Assembly: GCA_036346205.1 (NCBI GenBank)
Contig: JARFJB010002472.1
Span: 6,657,501 to 6,721,500 of the forward strand
DNA: 64,000 nucleotides
Direction of reading: 5' to 3'
From: Vesta saturnalis
Lineage: Eukaryota > Arthropoda > Insecta > Coleoptera > Lampyridae
Position numbers and translations under genes: made by a program. Of this stretch, positions 46,136 through 56,599 are shown piece by piece (the stretch's first letter is position 1; each line of letters begins with the position of its first letter). The notes beneath the pieces are model-generated. The model was not told the DNA's origin. It searched no databases and saw only the letters and a list, made by a program, of their open reading frames with translations.

Positions 46136-48225
46136 TTGTTGAAAATGTGTAGTGAGAGAGTGAACTTGAGAAATTTGTCTGTTTCTGACAGTGATTCTAA
46201 TGCTTCTGAAGAAGAAAACCGTTTGTCCGAAACCGAGATATATAATAGCAAATCGGATGATGAAGTGGAAGCTACGATTTCAGATGAAGCTGATACGGAT
46301 AATCACGTAACTTCAAAAGATGCCAATATAGTATGGAATGAAAAGACATATCAATCGGGAAGGTTATCAGCAGCAAATATTATTTCGTTGATTCCTGGGT
46401 CAAAGAGGTATGCTACGTCGCGAATAATTGATATAAAATCCGCGTACTTCTTATATTTCACACCCAAAATTGTAAACCTAATTTTGAAAATGTCAAATAT
46501 AGAAACTAGAAGTATATTTTGGCCTACTGTTTCTAGCTGGAGTGTATAAATCTCATGGAGAGGCAACAGCCAGTCTGTGGGATGGAAATGTAGGTTGTCC
46601 AATATTCATAGCAACGATGTCCCTACAACGATTTCATGTAATTGCACGAATAATTCGCTTTGACGACCAAACGCCAAACTGATAAATTAGCTCCCATACG
46701 GGACTTGTGGGGTTAATGGGTTGCAATTCTACCTAAGCTCTACAATGTTCACTAAAATGTAACAGTAGACGAGCAACTAGAGTACCATTTAGAGGCCGTT
46801 GTCCTTTTAGACAGTACATCGCTAAATACGGAGTCAAGATTTAGACTTTATGCGATTCTGTAACTGTTTATGCATATAACATGCAAGTTTACCCCGGGAA
46901 AAAAGAAGGTGAACCTCCAAGAGAGAGGTCAAGGTAAAAGAGTGCTAGCTCTAAGCAGTACTTTACCTTTCAACAACTCCTTCTGCTGTATAAGGCCCAA
47001 ATTCGGCCTCATCTGGAATATAATTCTCACCTCTGGGTTAGTACTCCCCAATACGCTCTCGATATCGTTGATCGTATTCAAAAGAGAGCGATTAGGCTTA
47101 TAAATGACCCGTGCTTAACTTCTCACATACAGTCCCTTGAGCATAGAAGAATGGTTTCAGTTCTTACTTTGTATTATCGTTATTACAACGGCTATTGTGC
47201 TGCTGAATTATATTCTTTGATACCATTTCGGGCTATTTTTGCAAGAAACCCTCGGTTCGCTCATTCACATCATCAGTATGCAGTACAAATCTCGACTTAC
47301 GGGTGAAATCCACATTTTCCTACACGGCTTCTAAACTCTGGAATGATCTCCCTAGTTCCTGCTTTCCTCTCACTTATGATATGAGAAAATTTAAGGTAGC
47401 TGTTCATAGGCATGTATTGGAAATTCATTATCCCTCTATCTATCCTCCTAAGTGTTCCTGAGTGCTTTAGCACGATAGGCCAAATTTAACCAGTTCAGGT
47501 CCACAATCATAAAAAAAAAAGATCTTATGGTCTAAAAGATCAAAACGTAACATGTGATAATTTTTTTGCCTCGTACAGTCTGGGACAGATGTTATTGAAA
47601 AGAAAAATAACCATGCTTGGCACTATTCGCAAAAATAAGCCTGAATTTCCAGTCACATTGGTCTGCATCAGGAAAGAAGTTCTTTCTTCAAACTTTTACT
47701 TTACCAAGGACACGTCGATAGTTTCCTATATCCCGAAGCGGAATAAAAATGTTACGCTCATGAACACCATGCACCACGATAACGGAGTGTGTAACCAAGA
47801 TCATAAAAAGCCATTTATGATTTTAAATTACAACAAAACTAAAGGTGCTGTAGACACGTTAGACAAGTTAATAATAATATACACAGGCAGACGGCAAAGT
47901 AAGAGATCTTTTACAATATTATGGACGTTTCAGCTTGCAACGCTTGTGTTCTGTAGTGTAAAGTAACTCCAACCTGGAGTAATTTCTTAATCACTCCATT
48001 ATTGCAAGAAACAAAACGTCTCCCTCGAAATATTCCTGCAGCTGAAATGGTTATAGAGTCACGTTCTTCAACCAGTAATGCCGAAGTAAGGGAACAATCA
48101 ACCACAACCAAGCGTAATTTTGTCCCTCTTCAAATGATAATAAAACTAATACGCCATGTTGTAATTGCTCAAAATACCTATGTAAAGCTCATGTATATTA
48201 CTACTGTCAAGACTGTAACAAATAA
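46136..48225 (+). pseudogene. piggyBac transposase, interrupted by LINE
   Basis: Acidic N-terminus (SDSDSNASEEENRLSETEIY), then SGRLSAANIISLIPGSKRYA, a frameshift near 46545, GEATASLWDGNVGCPIFIAT (46557), FHVIARIIRFDDQTPN, VPFRGRCPFRQYIAKYGVKI and CDSVTVYAYNMQVYPGKKEG (46850-46910). The LINE fragment follows. The frame resumes at NVTCDNFFASYSLGQMLLKR (47547), IRKNKPEFPVTL, HHDNGVCNQDHKKPFMILNY and NKTKGAVDTLDKL with the catalytic Asp. The C-terminal Cys-rich finger (TPCCNCSKYLCKAHVYYYCQ, DC) stops at 48225. The Asp boxes CDS and TCDNFF are visible. Several frameshifts; inactive. Confidence 0.87.
46960..47520 (+). mobile_element. 5'-truncated LINE fragment with poly(A), inserted in piggyBac
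   Basis: The C-terminal tail of a non-LTR retrotransposon ORF2 reads LTFQQLLLLYKAQIRPHLEY, DIVDRIQKRAIRLINDPCLT, IQSLEHRRMVSVLTLYYRYY and LYSLIPFRAIFARNPRFAHS. An untranslated tail ends in A10 (47511-47520). It splits the piggyBac transposase between GKRV and SYGLKDQNVTCDNFF. Different from the LINE at 29-32 kb. Confidence 0.82.
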
Positions 48226-49237
48226 ATGTATATACCTAACTACTACGTTTTTCAGATGTTGTCTACATAATATTTATAATAATATGTAATAAAAATAAAA
48301 TAACGTAATAAAATTTAATAAATAATAAATACTACATCTTATTTCTTATTATTACTATTATTATTATTACTTTACTGTTATATCAATTTAACGACAATAC
48401 AACGACAACTATAGGCTACCGGGTCATAATGACCCGAACACAATAAGTGAAACCAAAATGTTAACAAATAGGAGGGTTATACTCATTAGAAGTTATATAT
48501 TCCAATATTTTTATTATAGTACTCCTTGCAGTTCGTCCACACCAATTCAATTGGATTAAATCTACAATGGTGTGGTAGCAATCGTAACACATTGTGTCCA
48601 GACTTGCATGCTATCTATTTCGCAGACTTTTGGTATTGGATTCACTAATTGCAACAGTTCTTTTCTTAACGTATTTGAATCATACATAATGTAGTGTTTT
48701 AATAAATATTCTTGTTTCTTGGACGATGCATGTGGAATTTTTTCTAGATTTTTCGAGTGATAACTAGCGTTATCAAGAATAATGAGGAATGGTACTTTTA
48801 AGTTTGGAATTAAAGTATTTTCGAACCATTTCGTAAATAACCCTGCGCACATATTTCCATGGTAATCTTTGCTACTTTGTGGATAACAGAAGTGATGCCT
48901 CAGTTATGACGCCATTCTCATTCCCTGCTTGCACGACTATAAATCTAAAATTAATAACTAATTAAGACAGCATAATTATTGTGGTGCAGTTTACCTTTTC
49001 CCTTCGTCCATTGGCTTCTTTTTTTGGCTTTCCTTAGATTTATCACGCCAGCTTTTTTTTGTGAGATCCTCTGCTGAAAATCCAAGGTTCATCAAGGAAT
49101 ACAGCTTTGTACAATTTCTCCTCTTTACTTTTATTGCATTTCCATAAGAAACATACACGATTGGCTGCAATGTCTGGTTGTTCAAGTAAACATTTCCTGC
49201 CATCGCCCAATTTAAATGTAAAGCCCATTAAATGCAA

Positions 49238-50454
49238 GCCACCTTAAACTGAGTTTACTAAAGTAGTAATCTTCACATAGCGCGCGCGAATGCATCATGG
49301 CCGATTTTGGCAAAACTTTGCCAGACTTTATAAAATAAGGGAATAAGTCGATTTAAAGTTAGTCTGTTAGAATACACCTAGTTAACATAGATGAATATTC
49401 ATTTAGCATTCAAATAAATGCCAAGTTGACGTTTTTTCAATAGATAGTTGAAATTAGCATTAAAAAATAGTTTAAGGTTGCACTTTCGACTACTCCCAAT
49501 ATGACCCGGTAAACATTATTTTAATACCTTATTACTGTTTCCATTTTGGGGATCATAGCGTGACTAAAAGACCACTCTGTATAAAACATTATCTACGGTT
49601 TTGGAAAATATATTATATTCACAGTAATAAATACTTATCTTTTGTGCATGCTATAATTTAATATAAATTCCACATCTTATGTTAAAATGCACAATTTAGA
49701 AAGTCCAAAGAGCAAGAATTTAATTCCTGATGAATTACATTTTCATATTTATTTGTATTACGAGGCTAATTGAATTTAACAAGTGGCCACTGGAAAATAA
49801 ATTTTATGTCGTAACTTAATTCATACATTATAATTAAAATCCCAACATACTGTCAACAAATTTTTAGTAGATTTACGCGCCGGACTTCGTTCTTATCTTT
49901 TGCTTCGTTCTTCATTCTTTATTTAGTTTTTTCAAAACTTACTTTTGAATATTTACATTGGTGGTAAGTGTCCTGTTTTTGTTTATAATATTTAGCAAAT
50001 GTAGCATTTTACGTTTCGGAAAGTCCAATATCCTAGTTCTACTTCGTAGGACAACAATGATCTTTTCATAAGAACATAAAACTTTTATGATCAAAGCATA
50101 CTTCCAGAATGCATTAAGAGTTAATAGAGTTGGGAAGTGTTTAATTGCAGCCTATTTAAAAGAATACAAGTTATTTCGCTGAGCGATAGATTACAATGTG
50201 AAATTATTTCAGAAGAAATTCTTTTATAAATTATTCTGCAAGAACATATGTGACTTTTGTGGCATTATCTTTGAAATAAAATGTAAATCATCATATTTTA
50301 GGAAATGTTAGCTACAATTTATACTGAACAATTAAAAAATGTGTAAAAGTGGCTGGAATTTCATTCAATCATTCATTATAAATAACTTATTTAAATTTTT
50401 ATGTTTAATACTCTAGTTTTTAGAAAATGTTATTAAATCGGAGCAGATTGTTTT
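49238..50454. other. Intergenic; one stray piggyBac-like motif
   Basis: AT-rich. CCCAATATGACCCGG at 49495-49509 resembles the subterminal palindrome of the piggyBac at 45.6-48.5 kb and may be a relic. Otherwise nothing. Confidence 0.4.
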
Positions 50455-52339
50455 CAAGGTGTGCGTAAAGGCACTTTTGATGAGAATCTCCCTTATTTTT
50501 AAAGATAGTGGGTTGCGGTTTTCACGACAGTGTGTTACTTTTTTGTGAAATTAAGGATGTCGCCAGCATAGCCCCTTTGGTTTATGAAATACAGGTATCA
50601 GTTTTCAGGCATCCACAGTTATCTTTAAACTTATAGAAGAGTGGTACGTATTCCTCTAGAACTTTTTCCGTAGGATTCATTGGCATAGTCATTTTTTTCT
50701 AGCACCTTCCGTTTTTTAGAAGCAAACATATGTTTTTTTTAATGCAACACCTAGTATATTAATTCTTATATTTATTAGACATAATGTGGGCTTTCCAAAA
50801 ATATATAATTGTATACAATTATTTTCAAAAACAAGCTCAAAATTTAAGATTTTCTAAAATTTGCTTTTTGTATCCAATTAGTGCGTAGTAGGCTATGGCT
50901 CAAATTTATTAAAAACAAAATCCACGTAAGTAATTATTATACTGTCAAACTTAAAAAAGATCTTTCTAATTCTCAACCCTTAATTATTTATTACAGCATT
51001 TTAACTTGATTATGATAAAATCCTTGAATTTTACTCAAAACAAAACAATAATTACCTACCTTACTTAAAACTTAAGTTAGAGAAACAAAAGAGAAACAGA
51101 ATTTAAAAAAAAACAAAAAGTTTTTTTAAGGTGATTTTCAAAATGACGGGCATTTTCCCGTGTGCAAAATTGCCGAACGAAGCTACGGTACAGACTGATA
51201 TTGTGTTTTGTAGATTTTATTTTACATGAAACCCCATAAGAAAAAATTCAAAATTAAAAGATCCGGATATCGAGGAGGACATCTTTTAGGTCTTACAGGT
51301 CACATCATAAAGGAAAGTTATCGTCTAAAAATGCCCTTATAAGCGGAGAGTTGTGGCTTGGGGCATCGTCTTGTTGAAAATAAATTCTAAAAGAAACACG
51401 AGACCACAACCCCAAAGCGTTGTGCCCTCTCAAAAATTAAATAGTGATTTTCTGAGGGTCAATTCCTTATATTATGGCGATTGAAAATTCCCGCACTTGA
51501 AAAATAAGATTGATCGGTGCGGATAACGAGTCTGCCAAAAGATTCATTAGTATGTATTTGCTGTAAATACCATTGGCAAAACAACATTACATTCGGCGCT
51601 ATGCATCGCCGGGGTATAAACGTTGAACTATGTGAAATTTATAGGAGTGAAACTTATATTTTTTCAGACATGAGACTTGGATACACCAGTTGCTTCCTCT
51701 ATTTGCTTACAAAAAGATGAAAGCGTGGCTTTTGCGTAACCCAATACGTTTATTTATTTTCTCGCTGTACCTTGTTTGCTGTATGCCTTACGAGAGGGAT
51801 TGATAAATGTTCTACTAAATTTGATTTAAAGCGGGTAAATAAGTCTGAGAAAGGTTGTCGTCTCTCTGGATATCTAATATGAACAAAAAGAACTCCTGAG
51901 ATATTATCCTAACCATAGCGCTCAAAATATAATTCAGAATCTTCTTGGGGACTTTCATTAGATTGTATAAAACAAACCAACATATCATTCTTTTCATTAT
52001 TTTTGAAAAACCGCCATTATTCCAAATCAAGTATAGAATATAGTAAAATAGAAACACCAAAACAACAAACATATTTTACTAATAATCAAAAACTGACAAA
52101 ACCGCAAATCTTTTGACATTTTTCTTTCCTGTTCCAATTAGCCATAGTTGGACACAAAGAAATTTTAGAATTTTAACTAAAAAACGGAAGGTATTAGCAA
52201 AAAACTAACTACGCCAATAGATTCTACGGAAAATTCTATACCTCGCTTTCAATTTCACAAAAAGTAGCACACTGTCGCGAAAACCGCACCTCTATCTTTA
52301 AAGATAAGGGAGATAACCCGCAAAAGTGGGGATACCTTG
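50455..52339 (-). mobile_element. IS630-like element with long imperfect inverted ends
   Basis: The left part (50455-50725) contains ATCTCCCTTATTTTTAAAGA, GCGGTTTTCACGACAGTGTG and CACCTTCCGTTTTTTAG. It is mirrored by 52172-52339, which contains CTAAAAAACGGAAGGTATTA, CACACTGTCGCGAAAACCGC and TCTTTAAAGATAAGGGAGAT. The outer tips read CAAGGT on each side. The left arm carries about 100 extra bases. A TA flank is visible only on the right. Confidence 0.78.
51145..51983 (-). pseudogene. IS630-like transposase, heavily decayed
   Basis: Minus strand from MLVCFIQSNESPQEDSELYF (51983), IRYPERRQPFSDLFTRFKSN, INVLGYAKATLSSFCKQIEE, ATGVSKSHV, then TDQSYFSSAGIFNRHN (first catalytic Asp region, about 51500), FQQDDAPSHNSPLIRAFLDD with the second Asp (about 51380) and PPRYPDLLILNFFLWGFM. 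In that last motif the family's LDF is LNF, so the third Asp is replaced by Asn. Frameshifts and stops throughout. Confidence 0.75.
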
Positions 52340-52431
52340 TACATTCTGTTTCATCAGTAGGTGTACATTAATACAATTGACAAAAAATGGATTGTAGAGA
52401 CCAAACACTATTTTCACCAAACAAAAGTGAC

Positions 52432-52611
52432 TGTGTCCGTCTCCGTGTCCACGTCCGCGTCCGTATCAGTGCCCGTGTCCATGTCCATATCCGTGTCCGT
52501 GTCCGTTTCCGTGTCCGTGTCCGTGTCCGTGTCCGTGTCCGTGTCCGTGTCCGTGTCCGTTTCCATGTCCGTGTGCGTACGTACGCACGTGCGTGCGTGT
52601 ATGTGTGTGCA
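52432..52611. repeat. (GTGTCC)n hexanucleotide tract ending in (CGTG/TGTG) repeats
   Basis: Tandem TCCGTG units, degenerate at the left and nearly perfect from 52490 to 52570, then GTGCGTACGTACGCACGTGC and TG repeats. It stays open in several frames (Val-Ser or Asp-Thr repeats); these are not genes. Confidence 0.9.
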
Positions 52612-52663
52612 CAACCTTATTACGCTCTTCCTGTTCGCACTTACTCGAATAATGCCTTTCCAC

Positions 52664-52868
52664 AACGATGGGTGAGGCGATTTCTTCTTATGGAGTTATT
52701 TAAAAACCAAAATTTATAGCAATAAACCCGAAAACATAGAAGATTTGAAGGAACGTATTCGACAGGAAATGCCGGTAATACATGACAGAGTGCAGAAAGA
52801 ATTTATTTTTCGACTAGGACATTGTCAAATAGTTAATGGGCAACAGTTTGAACACCTTATTAAGTAAT
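52664..52868 (+). pseudogene. C-terminal stub of an IS630-like transposase
   Basis: Only the tail survives: LWSYLKTKIYSNKPENIEDL, KERIRQEMPVIHDRVQKEFI and FRLGHCQIVNGQQFEHLIK, ending TAA at 52868. LKxKIYSNKP, DLKERI and GxQFEHLI are the standard C-terminus of insect mariner-like elements of this lineage. Upstream the hexanucleotide tract replaces the rest of the gene. Confidence 0.8.
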
Positions 52869-53191
52869 GTATTTATTTTGTTTCATTTTATTTATAAATA
52901 AATCTATCTTCACATTTAAGACTTTATTTGCATTTTTCTCAAAACTTTGTTTATGTAATGTTTTAAAACTTTGTACTACAATATTCAAAACAACGTGCTC
53001 TCTCATTATATTGAACAAAAAATATGGGTTAACATCTAAAAAAAGGCGCCCCCTTTGGCGTCTGTAACGTACGCTACTGTACATAGAATTAAAGCATTTC
53101 AAAAGACGACAAATTTAAAATACCTTCCGAGCCCTTAGAGTTTTTCAAGAAAAACGTATTTTGTGAGATATTTCAGGTGCTCCAGACTTTC

Positions 53192-53196
<5 letters not shown>
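52869..53196. other. Short intergenic spacer
   Basis: Probably holds the 3' end of the transposon stub to its left. No inverted partner was found. Confidence 0.35.

Positions 53197-53271
<75 letters not shown>
53197..53271. repeat. (TA)n microsatellite, left border
   Basis: TA array that runs, with a CATA step, into the inverted end at 53272. Confidence 0.92.
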
Positions 53272-55879
53272 CAGGTGTGGCGCGAAGAGTTTTGATTAAA
53301 AATAATGGCGAATACAGTTATGTTAAAAAGCTGAAATTACGAAGCTCTAGGTTTTGGATGACGCTGAGTTCAAATATAATATTGTCCTGAATGTGGCACT
53401 TCCGGTTATACCGGAAGTAGACGTCAACTTTGTTATTTTAAATGGAACCTAATATGTTTTATTTTATTTTCGAATTCTACATGAAATTCTAGATAAAATT
53501 AGTGTCCTATACCAAAAATGAAGTATTTTCGAGATATTTCGTTTTCTTTAAAATTTTGGGAAAATCGTAGTCCACATTGAATAACGATATCTCCATTAAT
53601 AACAAAGCTAGTGACGTGAAATTGTAACCAATAAACAACAAGCTCTTGCCCGTTAAGTCCATATATCCATCTCATTGATATTTCATACAGGGTGTTTTAA
53701 ACTTAGCCGCAAACATGCACATTTAAATCATTTATAAGTTGCTTACTTTAAATAGAACACCCTGTATTTTATTACATTTTCCGCTGTATTTTTTTAAGCC
53801 AATTCGTTTGGTATCAGTATTCCCTATAACTAAATCCAACCACTTTTGAGATATTACATTATCTTAGTTAAAACATAACAACACTTAATTATTTCAACAT
53901 CAGTAAAGGGTAGGCCGTGGCTGTCAAAGATTTGATAGATAGAACGTTAATTGTTTATGTTGTTCTGACAGTTTTCTTTACCAGTTTGTATTTCATAGTA
54001 AATAATGGCAAATGTAGGATTTACTAATGATGATTTTTTAAATCTTATTATTATTTACGGCGAGTGTAATAGAATAGTTGAACGGACTTGCCGTGTTTTT
54101 GCAGAAAGATATCCAAATCGACCAAATGCAACTGGTGATCTTGTAAGAAGATTGCTTAAAAACTGCCGTAAGTTTGGTCAATTTAAGACAAAAATTAATC
54201 AAAATAAACCACTAGTGGACAGTGACATAAACGAAATTAATGTTTTGGGTTATTTTACGGCCTCTATTAGAGATTGTGAGAGAGATCATACTTTGTCGAC
54301 AAAAACAATTCATCACATTTTAAAAAATGGGAACCATTTTCATATCATTTGGTGCAACACTCACAATTAGGTGATCTTCCTCGAAGGGTAGAATTCTGTG
54401 AATGGTTTTTAATGAAGATCCAAGAGGATGAAAACTTCATAAAAGAAGTTATATGGTGTGATGAAGCAAAGTTTAGCAAAAATGAATTATTTAATCGACA
54501 TAATTCCCATTTTTGGTCTAATGAAAATCCACATGTTAGTAGAGAACGTTATTTCCAAGATTCTTGGAGTTTTAATGTTTTTTGTGCAATAAAAGACGAT
54601 AAAATTTTAGCATTAAAATTTAAATGGTACAAGATATTGCCACATTTTAGAAGAAGCCATACGACCGGCGTTACATACTTTAAGAAATGGAGAGGCAGCT
54701 TAAGCTTGGTATCAGCAAGATGGAGCACCTCCTCATGACTTTTGGCCTGTGCTCAACATCTTTACGACATGTTTGATGATAGATGGATTGGCAACCAGGG
54801 TCCGTTTCGTTGGCCAGCTCGCTTTCCTGATTTGGCTCCTCTAGATTTTGGTATTTGGGGTTACATTAAAATCAGGTATTTTCCAAACCTGTTACGACAA
54901 AGGAAGATATGATGCAGAGAGTCTTACTTGCTTTTAATTCTCTAACACACGACCATATTTCCAGAATTACAAGACATATCTTAATGAAAAGGATTCATAA
55001 ATGTTTAGAAGTAGATGGTGCTAATTTTGAACACTTGTTATAAAACTTTATTTGTTTAATATTAGATTTAGTTATTTTTGTTTGTAAGTTATCTAATTAA
55101 ATTAATACCAAATACCTAGTCAACGTTTTTAATCATATCCACAATTAATAATCCTTGTCTGCTATTGGTTACTTTTCAGAATTAATAACTTATGAAAAAA
55201 TAACAAAATATCACCTTAAATAGTGGAAATCATGGCTTACCCTTTACTAATGTTGAAATAACGAAGTGTTGATATGTTTTAACTAAGATAATGAAATATC
55301 TCAAAAGTGGTTGGATTTAGGTTTAGGGAATACTGATACCAAACGAATTGGCTTAAAAAATACAGCGGAAAATGTAATAAAATACAGGGTGTTCTATTTA
55401 AAGTAAGCAACTTATAAATGATTTAAATTGTGCATGTTGGCGGCTAAGTTTAAAACACCCTGTATGAAATATCAATGAGATGGATATATGGAGTTAACGG
55501 GCAAGCGCTTGTTGTTTATTGTTTACAATTTCACGTCACTAGCTTCGTTATTAATGGAGATATCGTTATCCAATGTGGACTAGGATTTTTTCAAAATTTT
55601 TAAAAAATCGAAATATCTGGAAAATACTTCATTTTTGGTATAGGACATTGTGCACAAATTTTATCTAGAATTTCATGTAGAATTCGAAAATAAAATAAAA
55701 ATATTAGGTTTCATTTAAAATAACAAAGTTGACGTCTACTTCCGGTATAACCGGAAGTGCCACATTCAGGACAATATTATATTTCAACTCAGCGTCATCC
55801 AAAACCTAGAACTTCGTAATTTCAGGTTTTTAACATAACTGTACCCGCCATTACTTGTAATCAAAACTCTTCACGCCAC

Positions 55880-55883
<4 letters not shown>
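53272..55883 (+). mobile_element. IS630-like element with ~650-bp terminal inverted repeats
   Basis: The left arm 53272-53920 and right arm 55231-55883 are reverse complements with scattered mismatches. Shared landmarks: GGTGTGGCGNGAAGAGTTTT at the tip, TTCCGGTTATACCGGAAGT, GATATCTCCATTAATAAC, TTGCCCGTTAA and CAGTAAAGGGTA near the inner edge. Both outer ends abut (TA)n. Each arm contains the same 77-bp mini inverted repeat (53688-53764 and 55385-55462). The centre holds one transposase. Half of the 2.6-kb element is inverted repeat. Confidence 0.92.
54005..55043 (+). pseudogene. IS630-like DDE transposase, two or three frameshifts
   Basis: Starts MANVGFTNDDFLNLIIIYGE (54005), FAERYPNRPNATGDLVRRLL; HTH linker; a frameshift near 54340; GDLPRRVEFCEWFLMKIQED; VIWCDEAKFSKNELFNRHNS with the first Asp (about 54460); FWSNENPHVSRERYFQDSWS; a frameshift near 54610-54690; WYQQDGAPPHDFWPV with the second Asp (54715). 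Another frameshift is followed by RWIGNQGPFRWPARFPDLAP, LDFGIWGYIK with the third Asp (54840) and MKRIHKCLEVDGANFEHLL, stop at 55043. The catalytic triad is retained. Confidence 0.85.

Positions 55884-55935
<52 letters not shown>
55884..55935. repeat. (TA)n microsatellite, right border
   Basis: Follows directly on the inverted end at 55883 and on its right meets a LINE fragment. Confidence 0.92.
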
Positions 55936-55937
<2 letters not shown>

Positions 55938-56422
55938 ACCTACTAAAGGTATGATTGGAAGTATGGGACGATAATGAAAAACGAAAGCATGAGCCTAGCT
56001 GCGAAACGAGCAATCTATAGTGGCGTGTTTGTCCCGTCAGTACTGTATGGAAGAGAGACATGGATATGTCAAAAAAGCACCAAAGAAAAATAAATGCCGT
56101 GGATATGAGAAGCGCTTGTGGTAAAACGAGAAGGGACAAGGTAAAGCATGAGTGTATAATGAAGGAGTGTGGGTACGGAAAGACGATGGATAGATATAAA
56201 AGTAGTACATTACGTTGGTTTGGTCACATTGAGAGAATGAACAACACAAGATTAACGAAGCAAATACAAATGGGTGAGATTAGAGGCAAGGCTGGACCTG
56301 ATAAGCTGCATAAAACTTGGTTGAATGTAGTAGAATGTCTTGCGAAACCTAGGGAGGTATGCAGAGATAGGAGAGCATGGAAAAAGATTGTGAATGAAAA
56401 TACAGTGTTTGTTTTAAAATAA
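55936..56422 (+). mobile_element. LINE ORF2 C-terminal fragment (endonuclease-RT type)
   Basis: Plus-strand reading LAAKRAIYSGVFVPSVLYGR, ETWICQKSTKEK, INAVDMRSACGKTRRDKVKH, STLRWFGHIERMNNTRLTKQ and RRAWKKIVNENTVFVLK (stop at about 56422). LLYGSETW, LRWFGHxERM and RLTKQ mark the tail of non-LTR retrotransposons frequently annotated in insects as endonuclease-reverse transcriptase. Two frameshifts; no RT core is present. Confidence 0.78.
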
Positions 56423-56599
56423 TACAAAGATTTTTTGTGTAAATAAAACACTTCAACTCACAATTCTTATTTACAAACCATAAGTAGCGGCTTGTCAACA
56501 AGTACTGCAAAATGACAGCACCGATTAAAATTTTTATTGCAATCTAAATGAAACAAACATCATTCACAAAAACAGAAACGATTGCATTTAATCAAGTAT

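Larger units (their letters stand above)
45631..48476 (+). mobile_element. piggyBac element
   Basis: Ends CCCTCCTATTGTGCTCGGGT (45631) and the complement of CCCTCCTATTTG at 48476. The flanks GTAA and TTAT are what remains of a TTAA target duplication. A palindrome GGGTCATAATGACCC lies near the right end, with GGGTCAATATGACCC near the left. The element carries a piggyBac transposase, itself interrupted by a LINE fragment, and sits inside a minus-strand DDE gene. Confidence 0.85.
45443..49237 (-). pseudogene. IS630/DDE_3-type transposase-like gene, split by piggyBac
   Basis: The minus-strand N-terminal part (49237-48480) reads MHLMGFTFKLGDGRKCLLEQ, LYKAVFLDEPWIFSAEDLTK (first Asp in LDE), NENGVMTEASLLLSTKSSKD, CAGLFTKWFENTLIPNLKVP, FLIILDNASYHSKNLEKIPH (second Asp, about 48785) and CRFNPIELVWTNCKEYYNKN (third acidic residue, Glu, about 48520). 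Past the piggyBac (45631-48476) the C-terminus resumes as TEICMESLQKIDTPY, KRIRHAEKCMLEWWQLEGHF and an acidic Ser-rich tail ending SGTETD at 45443. This family is common in insects, as transposon and as domesticated copies. Frameshifts near 49080, 48950 and 48500. Confidence 0.8.

Noticed and set aside
46351..46602. Minus-strand frame in piggyBac
   Set aside because: Shadow of the plus-strand transposase N-terminus.
52432..52611. Tandem repeats considered as a CRISPR array
   Set aside because: No unique spacers; eukaryotic microsatellite.
52361..52719. Open frames of Val-Ser, Val-Arg, Asp-Thr and Gly-His repeats
   Set aside because: All read through the same (GTGTCC)n tract; repeat composition, not coding.
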